Assembly: GCA_018350325.1 (NCBI GenBank)
Contig: JAEVLN010000043.1
Span: 186,001 to 250,000 of the forward strand
DNA from: Globodera rostochiensis
Taxonomy: Eukaryota; Nematoda; Chromadorea; Rhabditida; Heteroderidae
Direction: 5' to 3'
Length of the DNA: 64,000 nt
Positions 1 through 12,400 of this stretch are shown in pieces (the stretch's first letter is position 1; each line of letters opens with the position of its first letter). The notes below the pieces were generated by a model. It saw nothing but the letters and a program-made list of their open reading frames with translations, ran no database searches and was not told the origin of the DNA. Position numbers and translations under genes: made by a program.

Positions 1-490
1 TATGAACCCCTGTAAACTTTGCCAAAAATTTTCTTCAAAAAAATTTTGTTTAATATTTTTAACCCAAATTTTGATTCTCAAACTTGTCCAATCTTTTTCT
101 ATAAGGTTTAGTCCTCCTACTCTTCTTGGAATTCATTTTTTGCTCTGATCAAATTTGTTCAGCAAATTCTTCTTCCCATTTTCCCATTAATTTCAGAGGA
201 CTTCAACCTCTGCTCTGGGTTACCAACCAAATTATTCCCATTATTATTACCATAAAAAATTGGACATCGCTCGGCAAAAGTGTGACCAAAATCAGTGAAT
301 CATTTATTCTTCACAAACATTGATCAGTAGCGATCAGCGTGCGCCGTCGCCCCTTCGCCACCGATCGGATGCGTTCGGGTGGCCGCCCTTCAAACGCAGC
401 TTAGCATCCCCGCCGGAGGGGTTGGTTGAAATTCGAAATTTTCGATTTACAAATTTTCCAAATTTTATAGTTTCAAAGTTTTGCCGTCAA
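1..490. other. 5' flank of the DAPK gene
   Basis: AT-rich sequence upstream of the chosen DAPK start at 491. The frame stays open back to about 320, but that extra peptide is not kinase-like, so it is read as 5' untranslated or promoter sequence. No TATA box or clear trans-splice acceptor can be assigned with confidence. Confidence 0.4.
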
Positions 491-3400
491 ATGCGCTCAT
501 TCTCCGTCAACGAAGCGCCATTTGATCAGCATTACGCGATCGAAGAAGAGATTGGCAGTGGCCAATTCGCCGTTGTCCGCCGAGTACGGCACATCGCCTC
601 GAGCGCTCTCTACGCTGCAAAATTTATTAAAAAGTTCCGGGGTCAACATTGCCGCCGGGGCGTGCTCAAGGCGCACATCGAACGCGAGGTGTTTGAACAG
701 AATTTTTTAAAATGATTTTTCCTTTGATTGATCTTTTGATCGGAACTTTTGATCACTTTAAAGCACAATCAAACTCCGTCAAGGATCATCCACCTTTTTT
801 TAATTTTTTCCGTCAATTACTTTTGGCATTTTAACATTTTAGGTGGACATTCTGCGGTCTGTGTCCGGCCATGACGGTGTGATTGAACTGGTCGAACTCT
901 TTGAAAATGCCAGCGAGGTAGTGCTGGTGCTGGAATAGTGAGTGTTTGTTCCGTCAATTTGTGCCAATCTATGAATTTTAATAACACGGATTTTTTTTTG
1001 ATTATTTAAACCTAATTTGGCATTTTAATGACATTTAATATTTGAATTTATAACAAAAAAATGCCCCTTTTTTCAAAGTAACTTAAATTCAAATTCAAAT
1101 TGTGCCAACTTCCCACCAAAATCAGTGTTTCCGGCGGTGAACTGTTTGAACATGTGTGCCAGCACGAGTACCTGACCGAGTCCGAGGCTGCACAGTTTCT
1201 GTTCCAAATTCTGCGAGCTGTACAGCACCTCCATCGGCTGCACATTGCCCATTTGGACTTGAAGCCGGAGAACATCATTCTGCGCGAACAGGGCGAACAC
1301 TTTGTCAAACTGATCGACTTCGGTCTGTCGCGCAAGCTGTTGCCCGGTTCATGTGTTCGCGAAATGATCGGCACACCGGAATTTGTCGGTGGGTTTGATC
1401 AATTTTATTATTTTGGAAAATAAAAATTACCAAAATCCAAATTTTGTTGATTAAAAGTCGACCGCGCCCCCTCATTTTTTCATGAATAGAAATTAGGGCA
1501 AAAATTCAATTTCCAACACCGCGAGATGCAAACTAAATTATAAAACGACCGATGATCATTAGTCTCTGATCATTAGTCTCTGATCACTGACTGATTTTGG
1601 CTTGGCCTGAATTTCAGCGCCCGAGATCATCAACTTTGAGCCTCTCCAGCTGGCTACTGACATTTGGGCGTTGGGTGTTGTTACATTCATACTGTATGTT
1701 GTTGAATAATGATATGAATACTGTACAATGTTGCCTATACATATTTAATGCATTTATGAGTTCGATTTTGATATTTAAAATGTTTTATTATGCCAATTTT
1801 TCTCTGGCGAAATTTAAATTTATTGCAAATTAATTTTATCGATGCTTTCCTTTGCTTCTTCAATCAGCCAGAATTGTCATTAAATTTTAATGTATTATAA
1901 AAATTGGCAATTAATCAATGGCATTTTCCCTCAGGCTGAGTGGCTCCTCGCCGTTTCTCGGCAAAACGCGGGACCAAACGTTCGCCAACATCACCGCAGT
2001 GAACTACCAGTACCCGCACGGACATCCGATCTCCGAATTGGCAAAGGATTTCATCGCGCGACTGCTGGTCCGTGACGTGAAGAGGCGTGCCACCGTGGAC
2101 GAATGTTTACGGCACGAATGGATTAGGCGGGTGAGCGATCGGAACAATTTGTGGGATCATTCTGTTCAATAATTGCTGGAAGTGATTTGATCAATCACTA
2201 AACTCATTTGTGGCACAGCAAATCGTTAACCAAATGGTCTAACCTTTGGGCTTTTACAATTAGACAAAAATGATAGACAAATGAATGTGCACTACTGATG
2301 TTTATGTAATTTTAAAACATAATTTTGTTTGATTTTGATCTATATCCGGGCCTGATCAGAATACCCGGGCCTTTCAGAATATCCGGGCCTGATCAGAATA
2401 CCCGGGCCTTTCAGAATATCCGGGCCTGATCAGAATACCCGGGCTTTTCAGAATATCCGGACCTGATCAGACTATCCGGCTAGGATAGGTAGGCTATCAG
2501 AATATGATCAAGAAGATCGGATCGATCAGATATCAGGATGAGTTTGATCAATATTTTTTGATCGCTTCTTAAAATTGTCGACTTATGAACACGCAGTTCC
2601 GGCGTATAGCTCTTAGCTTTGGGTGTTTTTACAGCCATTGGCCGTCGTCACACAGCAATTAATTTGGTTCCAGGGGGGCGGGTGGGGGGCGGGGGCTGAC
2701 TGATTTTCTCCATTTTCCTTCCAATCGTCCGGTCGAATCCGTCCAATCGCTCCCCCCCCCCACCCACAAACGACCAACTCCTCCAACCACCCACCACACT
2801 TTCACTCCAACAACTCCTTCAAAAATAGGCATTAATTAGCACACCCACCACCTCCTCATCATCATCATCATTCACTCATTCACTCATCAACATCAGTTGA
2901 AAATCCTCCGCCGTGCCACCCATTCTTTCATTCTCAGTCAATCATTCACAAATCGCTTTTTCCCCAAAGATTGGATGGAACCAGTTTGTCCGCTTAATCC
3001 TTCATTTGTTTAAGCCCCGATTTTGTGTTGTGCCAAAATTGTTTGGTTGGAATTTTCAGTTGAACTTGGTCGGTTGGTTAGTTTTGTTACAATTTTTCCA
3101 CAAATTGCGAATGCATTTCATTTTACTTATGATCCGATCACGATTCATCGTTGTCATTAGGGCTGTTCGAGACTCAACATTTACCAAGACTCGAGAATTT
3201 CGAAAATCTCTTGTTTATGATCAAGACTCAGATCGGGAAAGCGTCTAACTGACCTGACCCGGTTTGCCTCCCTAGAAATTCCAAGCTTCAATTAGTTGGG
3301 TTTGGTTTCGATACGCACAGAGTCGGGGGGGGGGGGACCCGGAATGCCCCTCCGGCGACACGGTGTTGGGATTCAAATTTCTAACTGTTCCCTAAGTTTC

Positions 3401-6400
3401 AGCACGTTCAACCTCAACAGCAGAACATTTTCCACCACCCGATGATCATTCTTTCCAAGCAGAAACAGAACGGGCACCATTTGGTGCACATCTGTTCAAG
3501 CAACAGCAGAGCGATACGGTCGCGTTGGAAGGTCGTCACAAATATTTTATAAGAAATTTGTTCAAAAATCTTAAAAGTTAAATTTCTAAAAGAATCGCAC
3601 GACTTGAAGACCGTGTGAAATTGGCCTCGAGCCCGAGGCGTACAATTTCGCAAGATTTAACAAAATTTTTGGAAATTTTAAAGTGCCTATTTGCTAGGCT
3701 TTAATAAGTGTATAAATAATATACAGAGCCGAGACCGAATGAAACTTTTCGAGATTTCTGATCGAAAAGCAGTTTCGAGATATCGATCGAGAATATTGAT
3801 TGGTCCTCAAGTCCGGGCTCTAATAAATAGCTTAAATAATTCGCCATTGCCTTCTCTCGCTTCAGAAGTTCTATGCCGCCGTGACCTGGTGTTTGGCCTA
3901 TCTTCAGGGCATCGATGGCCGGGAGGCATCCGTGCATTTTAAACGGGTGAATTATAAATAATATTTTATTTTAAATATATAAAAGCAAATGGTTTAATTT
4001 GTAATTTTTGTAAAAATGAGCCCATAAAGTACCAGAAAATAATGATTTAAATAACGATTCATTAGGTAGAACCTCTTTGCTGTGATCAGACTTTAAAATT
4101 ATCACGACAACCTGACATTTGACCTAAAAACAAAAAATATTGCCAAAAAAAAGTGTCTAAGATTTCCCCGCCGGACATAATTTTGTGTTTTTTCGTTTTC
4201 TATTTAATTGTGAATTAATGTTTTATTTAATGCTTTGTCTTCATGCAAATAATTAAATTAGTACCCGTTTTACAAATTAGCCCCAATTTTCTGCCCGAAA
4301 TACGACAATTTTTTTTTCTCCAAATCCTTACTTTTGCCTCAGCAAATTCTCCGTTTTTGCTCATCAAAATCACAGAATTCTTTCTCCTTTCTGTTTGAAA
4401 TGCTTTTTCCCCAAAAAACTCCATCAAATCCAATTTGTTTCTTAAATTTTTGAACAAGCCCTCCGTCGCAACAAAATTTACCAAAAATTTGAACAAGACC
4501 AATCCTAAACACCCCTCCCCTCTCCCACTTCCAGAGTGTTTATTCCCCCCCCCCCCCTATTACACACAACACATAATCTCATCCGATTTGTCGTCCATTT
4601 TCTCCCCCCCCCCCCCCCGACGATGGACTGACTGACTGATCAATGCAGAGGCACAACATTTAATATATTGCATCAACGACGAGGGGACGTGATGATGAAT
4701 TTGCTGGGCTCTTTGTGCTTGCTGCCAGCCGCCACTTCATCCCCGCTGGGGCTAATCACATCACTTTGTCGGAAGAAAATTCGCATTTGCCCATCCCCCA
4801 GCCATCGCTTAATCTCTTCCACTCTCGACTCATTCCCCCCCCCCCTCCCCCTCCCGCCACACACTCTCGATATTGGAGCCTTGGAGCCGAGACATTATTT
4901 ATACGCTTTATGCACTTTTTTTGAATATTTTATTAATGCACAACAAAAAGGCATCGGAAAGGAAATTTGCTCGTAATTCGCATTTTAATTTTTTTTTTAT
5001 ATTTGCTTTTTCAGCCGCCCATAAATTTGTTGAAAATGATCTTTGCACTTCCCCGGCTTGGCCTTTCTTGCTTGCCAACTGAAATTATTTTATTTGCTAA
5101 ACAGTTTCCAGGGCTGGATTGCAATTGCTTCTGTTTAGTTTATTTAAATATTTCTAAAAGAAATCTTTAAACCTTTTTGCTAGCTTGCCAAAGCACTCTT
5201 TATTTGAGAAATTAGCATCTGATCACTTTTTTTGGTTTTAGTTTTATTTAATCAGATGATTTTTTTGTTCGATTTCTTTGCTTCTAAATTAAACCATTTT
5301 TTGATCATTTTGCTTTTCTGGTCACCCTTTATATTTGATCATAACTTGGCTTTCCAAATCTAACCTAAAGATAAAAGCAAAATAAACAACCTTTTTAAAA
5401 TTTTCTATTTCATTTAAATGTTTGGTTTAATCACTTTGTCTTTTCCGCGTCGCCTGTCCCTCTTGACTTAACAAGCGCTTTTTAATCCGGCCAGCCGTTC
5501 TTCAACATTGAGACGATCAAATTGCAAAATTCCCCTGCACTTGCTTTGCCTCTTAACCTCCCGTCGTCGCCGGGGGGGGGGGGGGGACACATTTTCCCAG
5601 GCCTAAAGCCACAGCACACTTTTAGCTGACTGATCCCCTTCCCCCAAAATTCCTGACACTTTCCCAGCCCCCCCCCCCTCAAAACGTTCCATTTTTCTGC
5701 AGGGTCCAACTCGGACGAAGTAATCAAACTCACTTTTGCTGATTCTGATCACTTTTTTGCTTTCTTCTTCTTTTTGATCATCCGTCCGTCCGTCCCCCCG
5801 TCATTATTATTATCGTCCGTCATCCGTCATTGTCGTGGCCCTGCCGCCTTGCCCAAGTGGAACAGGGAGGGGGGCGGAGAATATGCACCTTTTGCCGCCA
5901 CAAATTGAGTTGTTCTGTCCCGAAAGTTCCACCACCTCCGCCCCCTCCACTAATTGTAGTAATTATAATTATTATTGCCCTCAACCGCAACAAATTGTCC
6001 CGAAGGGTTTCAAAATGAATGTAAGTGAAAAGGTTTTTGCTGCGCATGATAGATACACTACGCGCGATCTGATCAAAAAATTTAGTTTTTTGTTCAAAAA
6101 GGCGCGGTCTGATCGGAAGTTCCGAAAAATATTGTAACATCCGATCTTTACACCAAATTTCACGTACGTATGTGATCTAAGATCAGATTAGTAACCATGT
6201 TACAGTAGGGAACAGATCAGGTACAAAGGCGTTGATCCATAATATCTGCCAAAACAATTCAAATTTTAATTAATCAAGCCATTTAAAAAATTAAAATTTG
6301 ATTAACACGATCTCAACTCAATTCTAACAAAATTAGCCCATTTTAGGACAATTCAATCAGCAGTGCCATTTTCATTGCCTGTGAACGTGGTGCTCTTGCG

Positions 6401-9400
6401 CAGCTCAAGCAACTTGTGCACGGATGTCGCATACAGCTTGACAACGTGTTCAACGAGGTAAAATGGCTCCAGAATACAATTTGGCGTGTTGAAATGACAA
6501 ATTTCTTTTTTTTGATGAAAATCCAAGTCAAAATGCTTAGTCCGAGGTGAGACAGGCTTTCGAGAACCTTATTATGAACATTTTTTTATCATTATTGTTT
6601 AATCATGCTTTTTACTGATGCTTTTGTAACATTTTTTAAAGATTTTCTTTGTTTCTTTTTGCACATACATTTCGAATTAAGTCCCTTAAATCCTTTCCCG
6701 TGCAGTTAGGCGAATCTCCGCTGCATGTCGCGTGCGGTAACGGCTTCCAAGAGCTGGTGGCATTTCTAATCGAGCTGGGCGCTGATCCGGCACTGGAAGA
6801 CGGCCGGGGTGACACCGCGCTGATCTGGGCAGCCAGAAACGGTTAGTTGTCTGTTCTGATCATAAACAGTCACTTGAAATGGATTGAAGTGATCGATCAC
6901 CCCCACCCTAGGACATGCACATCTGTTCAACACGTTCATATTGAGCCCGGTGTTGATCAATGCCACCAACAGTGTAACAACCAGTAGTGATCAGAACTGG
7001 AGACAAAAGCCGAATTTAAACATTTTTAGATCGGCGAAACCGCTCTCCATTTGGCCACCAGATATGCCCAAGGGCAAGGTGCTAAAATTTTGGCAAAATG
7101 TGTTTGTGCCAAATTTGAATTCCCAAATACGCGCAGCTGTTCTTTCACTGCTCGAGCGGGGCGCCGACCCACAGCTTCAGGATAAGGCAAAGAGTGAATT
7201 CCTTTGAGTAGCAGCACACCAAGGGCATAACGCCAACGCCGAAATTTTTTAAAATTATTCTGATCTCGTTCGTAAACCCAATTTGAAGTTCGAAAAAATG
7301 GGATTAAACCGACTAAAATTGCATAAATCGGCGTTTTTAATTCAGCATGGCGAGACTCCGTTGCACATTGCCGCATGGGATGGCCAAAGTGGCCTTTTGG
7401 ACTTGTTGTGCCGCTTTTGTGTGGAGCTGAACTTCACCAACTTGGTACTCACATTTATGGGGCCCGCCCATTGAATGGAATTATTTTTCAAAAGTCTAAG
7501 CCTTTTGAAACTAATTTAAAAAATTAAAAGTTCAACATCGGTTTGGAATGTCCTAACTCCAGTTTTTTATTTTCGCAAAAAAACATCCCAGCCCCATTTT
7601 GAGACCATTGGAATTGGGGACATTTTTTTGGACAAAACAATAGGAAATGGCATTTTGATGGATTTATTGCCCTCCGGGGAATATTTTCACCCATTCGGTT
7701 GAAAGTGATGCCTTTTTGTAGACGGATGCCCTAGGGGATATGCGAACTGTTTGAGTGGTCCGGATGAAGTGAAGGACTATTTCTTTCCTAAAACATATTC
7801 CCAATTTGTACAATTTTTCCCCAATTAACGGAGTTTCTAGCAAAAAATTAGAATTCAGCGCCATATTTGGCACTGATCCTGTCGATTTGGATCCATTCTG
7901 CCGCCCTGGAAACCGGACATTTGCCGACTTTGGGGGGGGGGGGGTTCGTGCCGGGTTTTTGAGTTTTTCCGATGGCATTCCTGAACTGGATCACTTACAG
8001 TAATCAGGAACCGATTAGATCAGGGTCATACATTTTTTGAGCCAGTACAAACACTTTGTAGCTTTAGAACATTGTAAAAAGTAAATGAAAATATTTTTCT
8101 CCACGATTTTGGCGCCAAAAATTGTTGCTAATGTTAGCTTAGCGGGAGCTTTTTATTTGTTCCCATTGCATTTACTGCGCTTTTTGTTCCCCCCCCCCCA
8201 ATATTATTTATTTATTCATTTCCATTCCCGAAGAATGATTTGAATTGCGAAATCCTTGCGCAATTTGTTCACCTTTAGCAGCAGCAGCAGCAGCAATTGG
8301 AGGGTCCTCATCCCTCTGCTTTTATATATGCGCACCTTTCGCGTTCCGTTAACCACCCAAAGCACTCGCACACCGGTCCGGTTTTCTTCACTCGTTGGAC
8401 AGCCATAAATATGGCCCCGGAAGGGCTGCGGGGGGGGGGAGGGGGACTGTGCTCGACGAGAATCGAGAAATGATGAACAGTGAAAGGTGGGGGGGAGGGA
8501 GAGAGTGTTAATGGAACAGAGAGAGAGCACCAATGAAAGAGTGGGGGGGGGAGAGAGTGTTAATGGAAAAGAGAGAGAGCACCAGTGAAAGAGTGGGGAG
8601 AGAGTGTTAATGGAAAAGAGAGAGAGCACCAGTGAAAGAGTGGGGAGAGAGTGTTAATGGAAAAGAGAGAGAGCACCAGTGAAAGAGTGGGGAGAGAGTG
8701 TTAATGGAAAAGAGAGAGAGCACCAGTGAAAGAGTGGGGAGAGAGTGTTAATGGAAAAGAGAGAGAGCACCAGTGAAAGAGTGGGGAGAGAGTGTTAATG
8801 GAAAAGAGAGAGAGCACCAGTGAAAGAGTGGGGAGAGAGTGTTAATGGAAAAGAGAGAGAGCACCAGTGAAAGAGAGGGAGGCCCCCCCCCCATTAAACG
8901 GCGGGCATCAGACAATGAGAGGAGGGCGGGCACATTTATTGCGCTCATGTGCTCAAATATGGCCAAGTGTCGTTGTTGTACACCTCCAGCAGTAGGCCAG
9001 AGCAGCAGAGAGAATGTTCTCAGAGAGAGTGGTGATATGCGAGAGACGGGCAAACAAAGAAAAAGAGAGTTGCACAAAATAGCGGGATAAAACGAGAGAG
9101 TGCAGGCGAGGCGAGGCGAGCAGCGTGAGAAAGGGCGCGGCGCATTCACTTAACCGCCGCGCTCACCTTGCGGCTGGCACGCACCAATTTTGGCTGTTGG
9201 ATACTCAATCCTCCTGCCCCCCCCGCAGCAATCCTCCTCAACCACCTCAATAATAATCCCGCATCCATTATGAGAGGAGAGAGCCCACCCACCACCATCC
9301 TTCACCTGCCCCCTCCATCCTCCTCCTCATTCATCCATTTCCATTTCCATTCATCCCGCCATGTCCGTCCCCCCAACCAACCAAGGCTGGTCACAACAAC

Positions 9401-12400
9401 CTCAAGCAGTTCATCAAATCCATTAACTAAAATTTTTTTTTATTGATGCTCCATACATCCGCTTTCAAAGTGCCACACTCGGAAGGGAGATCCTTACAGA
9501 AAGTGCCAACATTGAAATATAACACGGATTCTGTCTGCTGCCGGAATAATCCATCCGCGCATATATTCGCATGAAATGGACGGATAAAATAGAATATAAA
9601 AATAACTTTTTGAGTCCAACAATTCTTCCATTGGCCCCCCCCCTTTTTGAGTAGCTCTTAACATCGATTCTGCCCTGCTTTTCCTTCTCTGTGCCCCATG
9701 CCGCCGCCGCCCACCCATCGACGGCACCTCAATTAAATTGTGTAGTCCCCCCGGGCGTCCCCCCCCCCCATATTCTCCGTTTTACCCATTCCCCCCCCCC
9801 TCAATTCATTCATTGTCTGTTTTCAGCAAGTCCCATCCATCCCCCCGCTGTCCCCTTTTCTGTAAACAAAAATTTTGCTTTTTGCTAACGTTTCGTCCAA
9901 AATTTTTGCCGACTACAAAAAGGGAATGGAAGAGGAGGCAAAGAAGAAAATGGCCATGGAAATTGTCCATCCACTGGAGGAGGAACCAAACCAGACTCAA
10001 AAGGTGCCCAAATCTGAACTTCACCGGCACACAAAGTGCCATAAAAAAAGTCCAAAAAATTGAAACGGCACGGCATTTTTGAATTTGGTTAAATTAAATT
10101 GAAACTTGATGGATAAAAAGAGGTAATAGCACAAGATACATTATTGACATGGTAATTCCGTTTTTATTCTTTTAAAATCAAAAAATATTTTTTAAATCAT
10201 TAAAAGTGATTTTACATCAAAATATGGCAAGTTCGCCCAATTTCGTTTCATTTTCACTTTTTGTCAAGGAAGGCGATTCCGCGCTTCACGTTGCTGCCAG
10301 CCGTGGCCACTTGGAGTGTGTGGAGAGTTTGGTGGAGAACGGAGCCAACTTGGACGAGCCGAACCAGGTTGGTTATTGAACATTTGCATTGATTGGCCCC
10401 CCCCGGCGGCGATATTTTTGTCCTTCGTTCTTACCTAATTTTACATTTCGGAAACTCATCATACAATTAGCTAACGACCACTCACATAACTCGTTGTCCA
10501 GATCAGTCCGAGTCCGGGATGGGCAAACGAGGAGAAGCCAAGCTTTGTCCCATCCCTGACCCGGACGGACGAGGGGACGACTCGCTCAACTTGTGTGTTA
10601 AATAGAGATTTTACCGGTCCCCGGTGATTTGGCATAGCCGTCAAAACCCTTTTATCATTTAAATTTTAAATTTTTCTACCACTTAAATGGTGCACATATT
10701 TATTAGTGTTCGGCACTATTCAATATTTTGAAAATATTTATTGCAATTGTTTATATTTTGCAGAATGGACAAGTCGCGCTCCATTTGGCCCTTTCGCGAG
10801 GGCACGTCGAAATTGCGCTGCTGTTGCTGAGCAGGGGGTCGGTGCCATCATCCATTTTTTTCTTCGTCGAATTTAGCGTGTTGTAGCAAAAATGCCATCT
10901 TTTCAGTTGCAAACCGAATGTGCAGGACCGGGTCGGGGACACGCCGCTGCACATTGCTGCCGAGCGAGGCCTGAGCGCAGCTGCGCAAACATTGTGCCAA
11001 CTTGGCATTCCGGTTGATGTGCAAAATGCGGTAAGTACTGTAGCAGAACGTGACGTGCTGTTCGAGCAGTGATATAAAAAATTATAAAATTAAAAAAATA
11101 AAATAAAATAATTATTGGAATTGGAGACCAACCAGCAGAAGGATCTCGATTAGTCCAGAATTATCTTATCGTTGACACCAATTTTGATCGTGATTAATGA
11201 TAGCTTTGATCACGGGTCACGAAACCGTGTTTTGATCCAACAAATCGTTTTCGATCGATCTGGAGAATTTTCGACATAATTACCAAGATTCTCGAACAAG
11301 CATTATTGCCAATAATGGATGGCTTATTTTTTGTTTAGAAAGGCTTTTCTGCCCTGCATTTGGCTGCCAGACATGGCCACATTGACATCGTGCGGTGCCT
11401 TTGTTTGTCAGGCGCAAGTGTCCATTTGAAATCAAATGTAAATATTGTCGGGGTTTTTGAAACAAATATTTGACCAATTAAAAGTTTTATATTCTTTAAA
11501 TTCGGTTTTAATTTATCACAAGTCATGAAAGTGATCTGATTTGGATTTGTACTGATCAGACTTTGGAAGACAAGACATTCATTTGCCTGTCCAAGCATCC
11601 AATGCTTAACATTTTTTCCCCATCGTCTAAGGATGGCATGACGGCAGAAATAATGGCATTGGCCCAAGAGCAGAAGCAAATTGCCACACTGTTGGCCAAG
11701 GTGAGGCCGGAGAAAGCGCGGATCAAATTGGTGAAGCAACTGTCCACGATGGAAGGCCCGTTGAGGAGGATCAAGTTGAAGGTGTTCGGGCATCCAGGTA
11801 ATCGGATCGGGCAAAGAAATGCACAGAAATTATTGAACTGATCGCGAGTTTATCTCCTTAAATTATTATTGATTGAATTCTAATCAAAAATGATGATCGA
11901 TTGATGCCCAAAGATCACATTGAGAAGCATTGGTTGCAAATTGCTTTTCCCTCCAGGGGCCGGCAAGACGCGGCTGGTGCAGGCCCTGCAGCGATCGTCC
12001 GCCTCCTCGCTGAACTCGCTGATGGAATCCGTCTCACGACGCTTCTCCGACAACCTTTTCCCGGCCAACAGTGTGGTGGTCAACTCCTCTTCGGGTATGT
12101 AAATGCCAAAAGCGTGTTAAATTTTTTGGCACAAAAAAAAATCTTCTCTTAATTAATTAAATTTTTCCAAGTTTACATAGGATTTTTTTGTTATAAAATC
12201 GTTTAGCAGATCCAATTCCGCCGCCTCTGTCCGCCGCCATCAACGGCGGTTCCGCCACAATTATCATGGCATCTCCCTCTAAAAGTGGTGGGTTGATAAA
12301 GGCAGAAGATTTTGTTGTAAAAGGCGATTTTAATGCCTTAGGGCCCAGAGATTACAAATTCAAAAAACCCGGCATTTTATCGGTGAGAAGGCGGTACGGG

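Larger units (their letters stand above)
7445..10268 (+). other. DAPK intron 13 (2.8 kb)
   Basis: Intron lying exactly between two 99-nt ankyrin-repeat exons. It contains the 47-bp minisatellite (8460-8880), CT-rich promoter-like sequence (about 9680-9870) and a possible alternative first exon at 9926-10003. Confidence 0.6.

Noticed and set aside
8460..9149. Ser/Leu-rich minus-strand ORFs resembling secreted proteins
   Set aside because: Translations of the 47-bp minisatellite.
11563..11631. Extra 5' extension of DAPK exon 18
   Set aside because: The frame is open, but the acceptor at 11630-11631 gives a gap-free match to the DAPK family (DGxTAE after the last ankyrin repeat).
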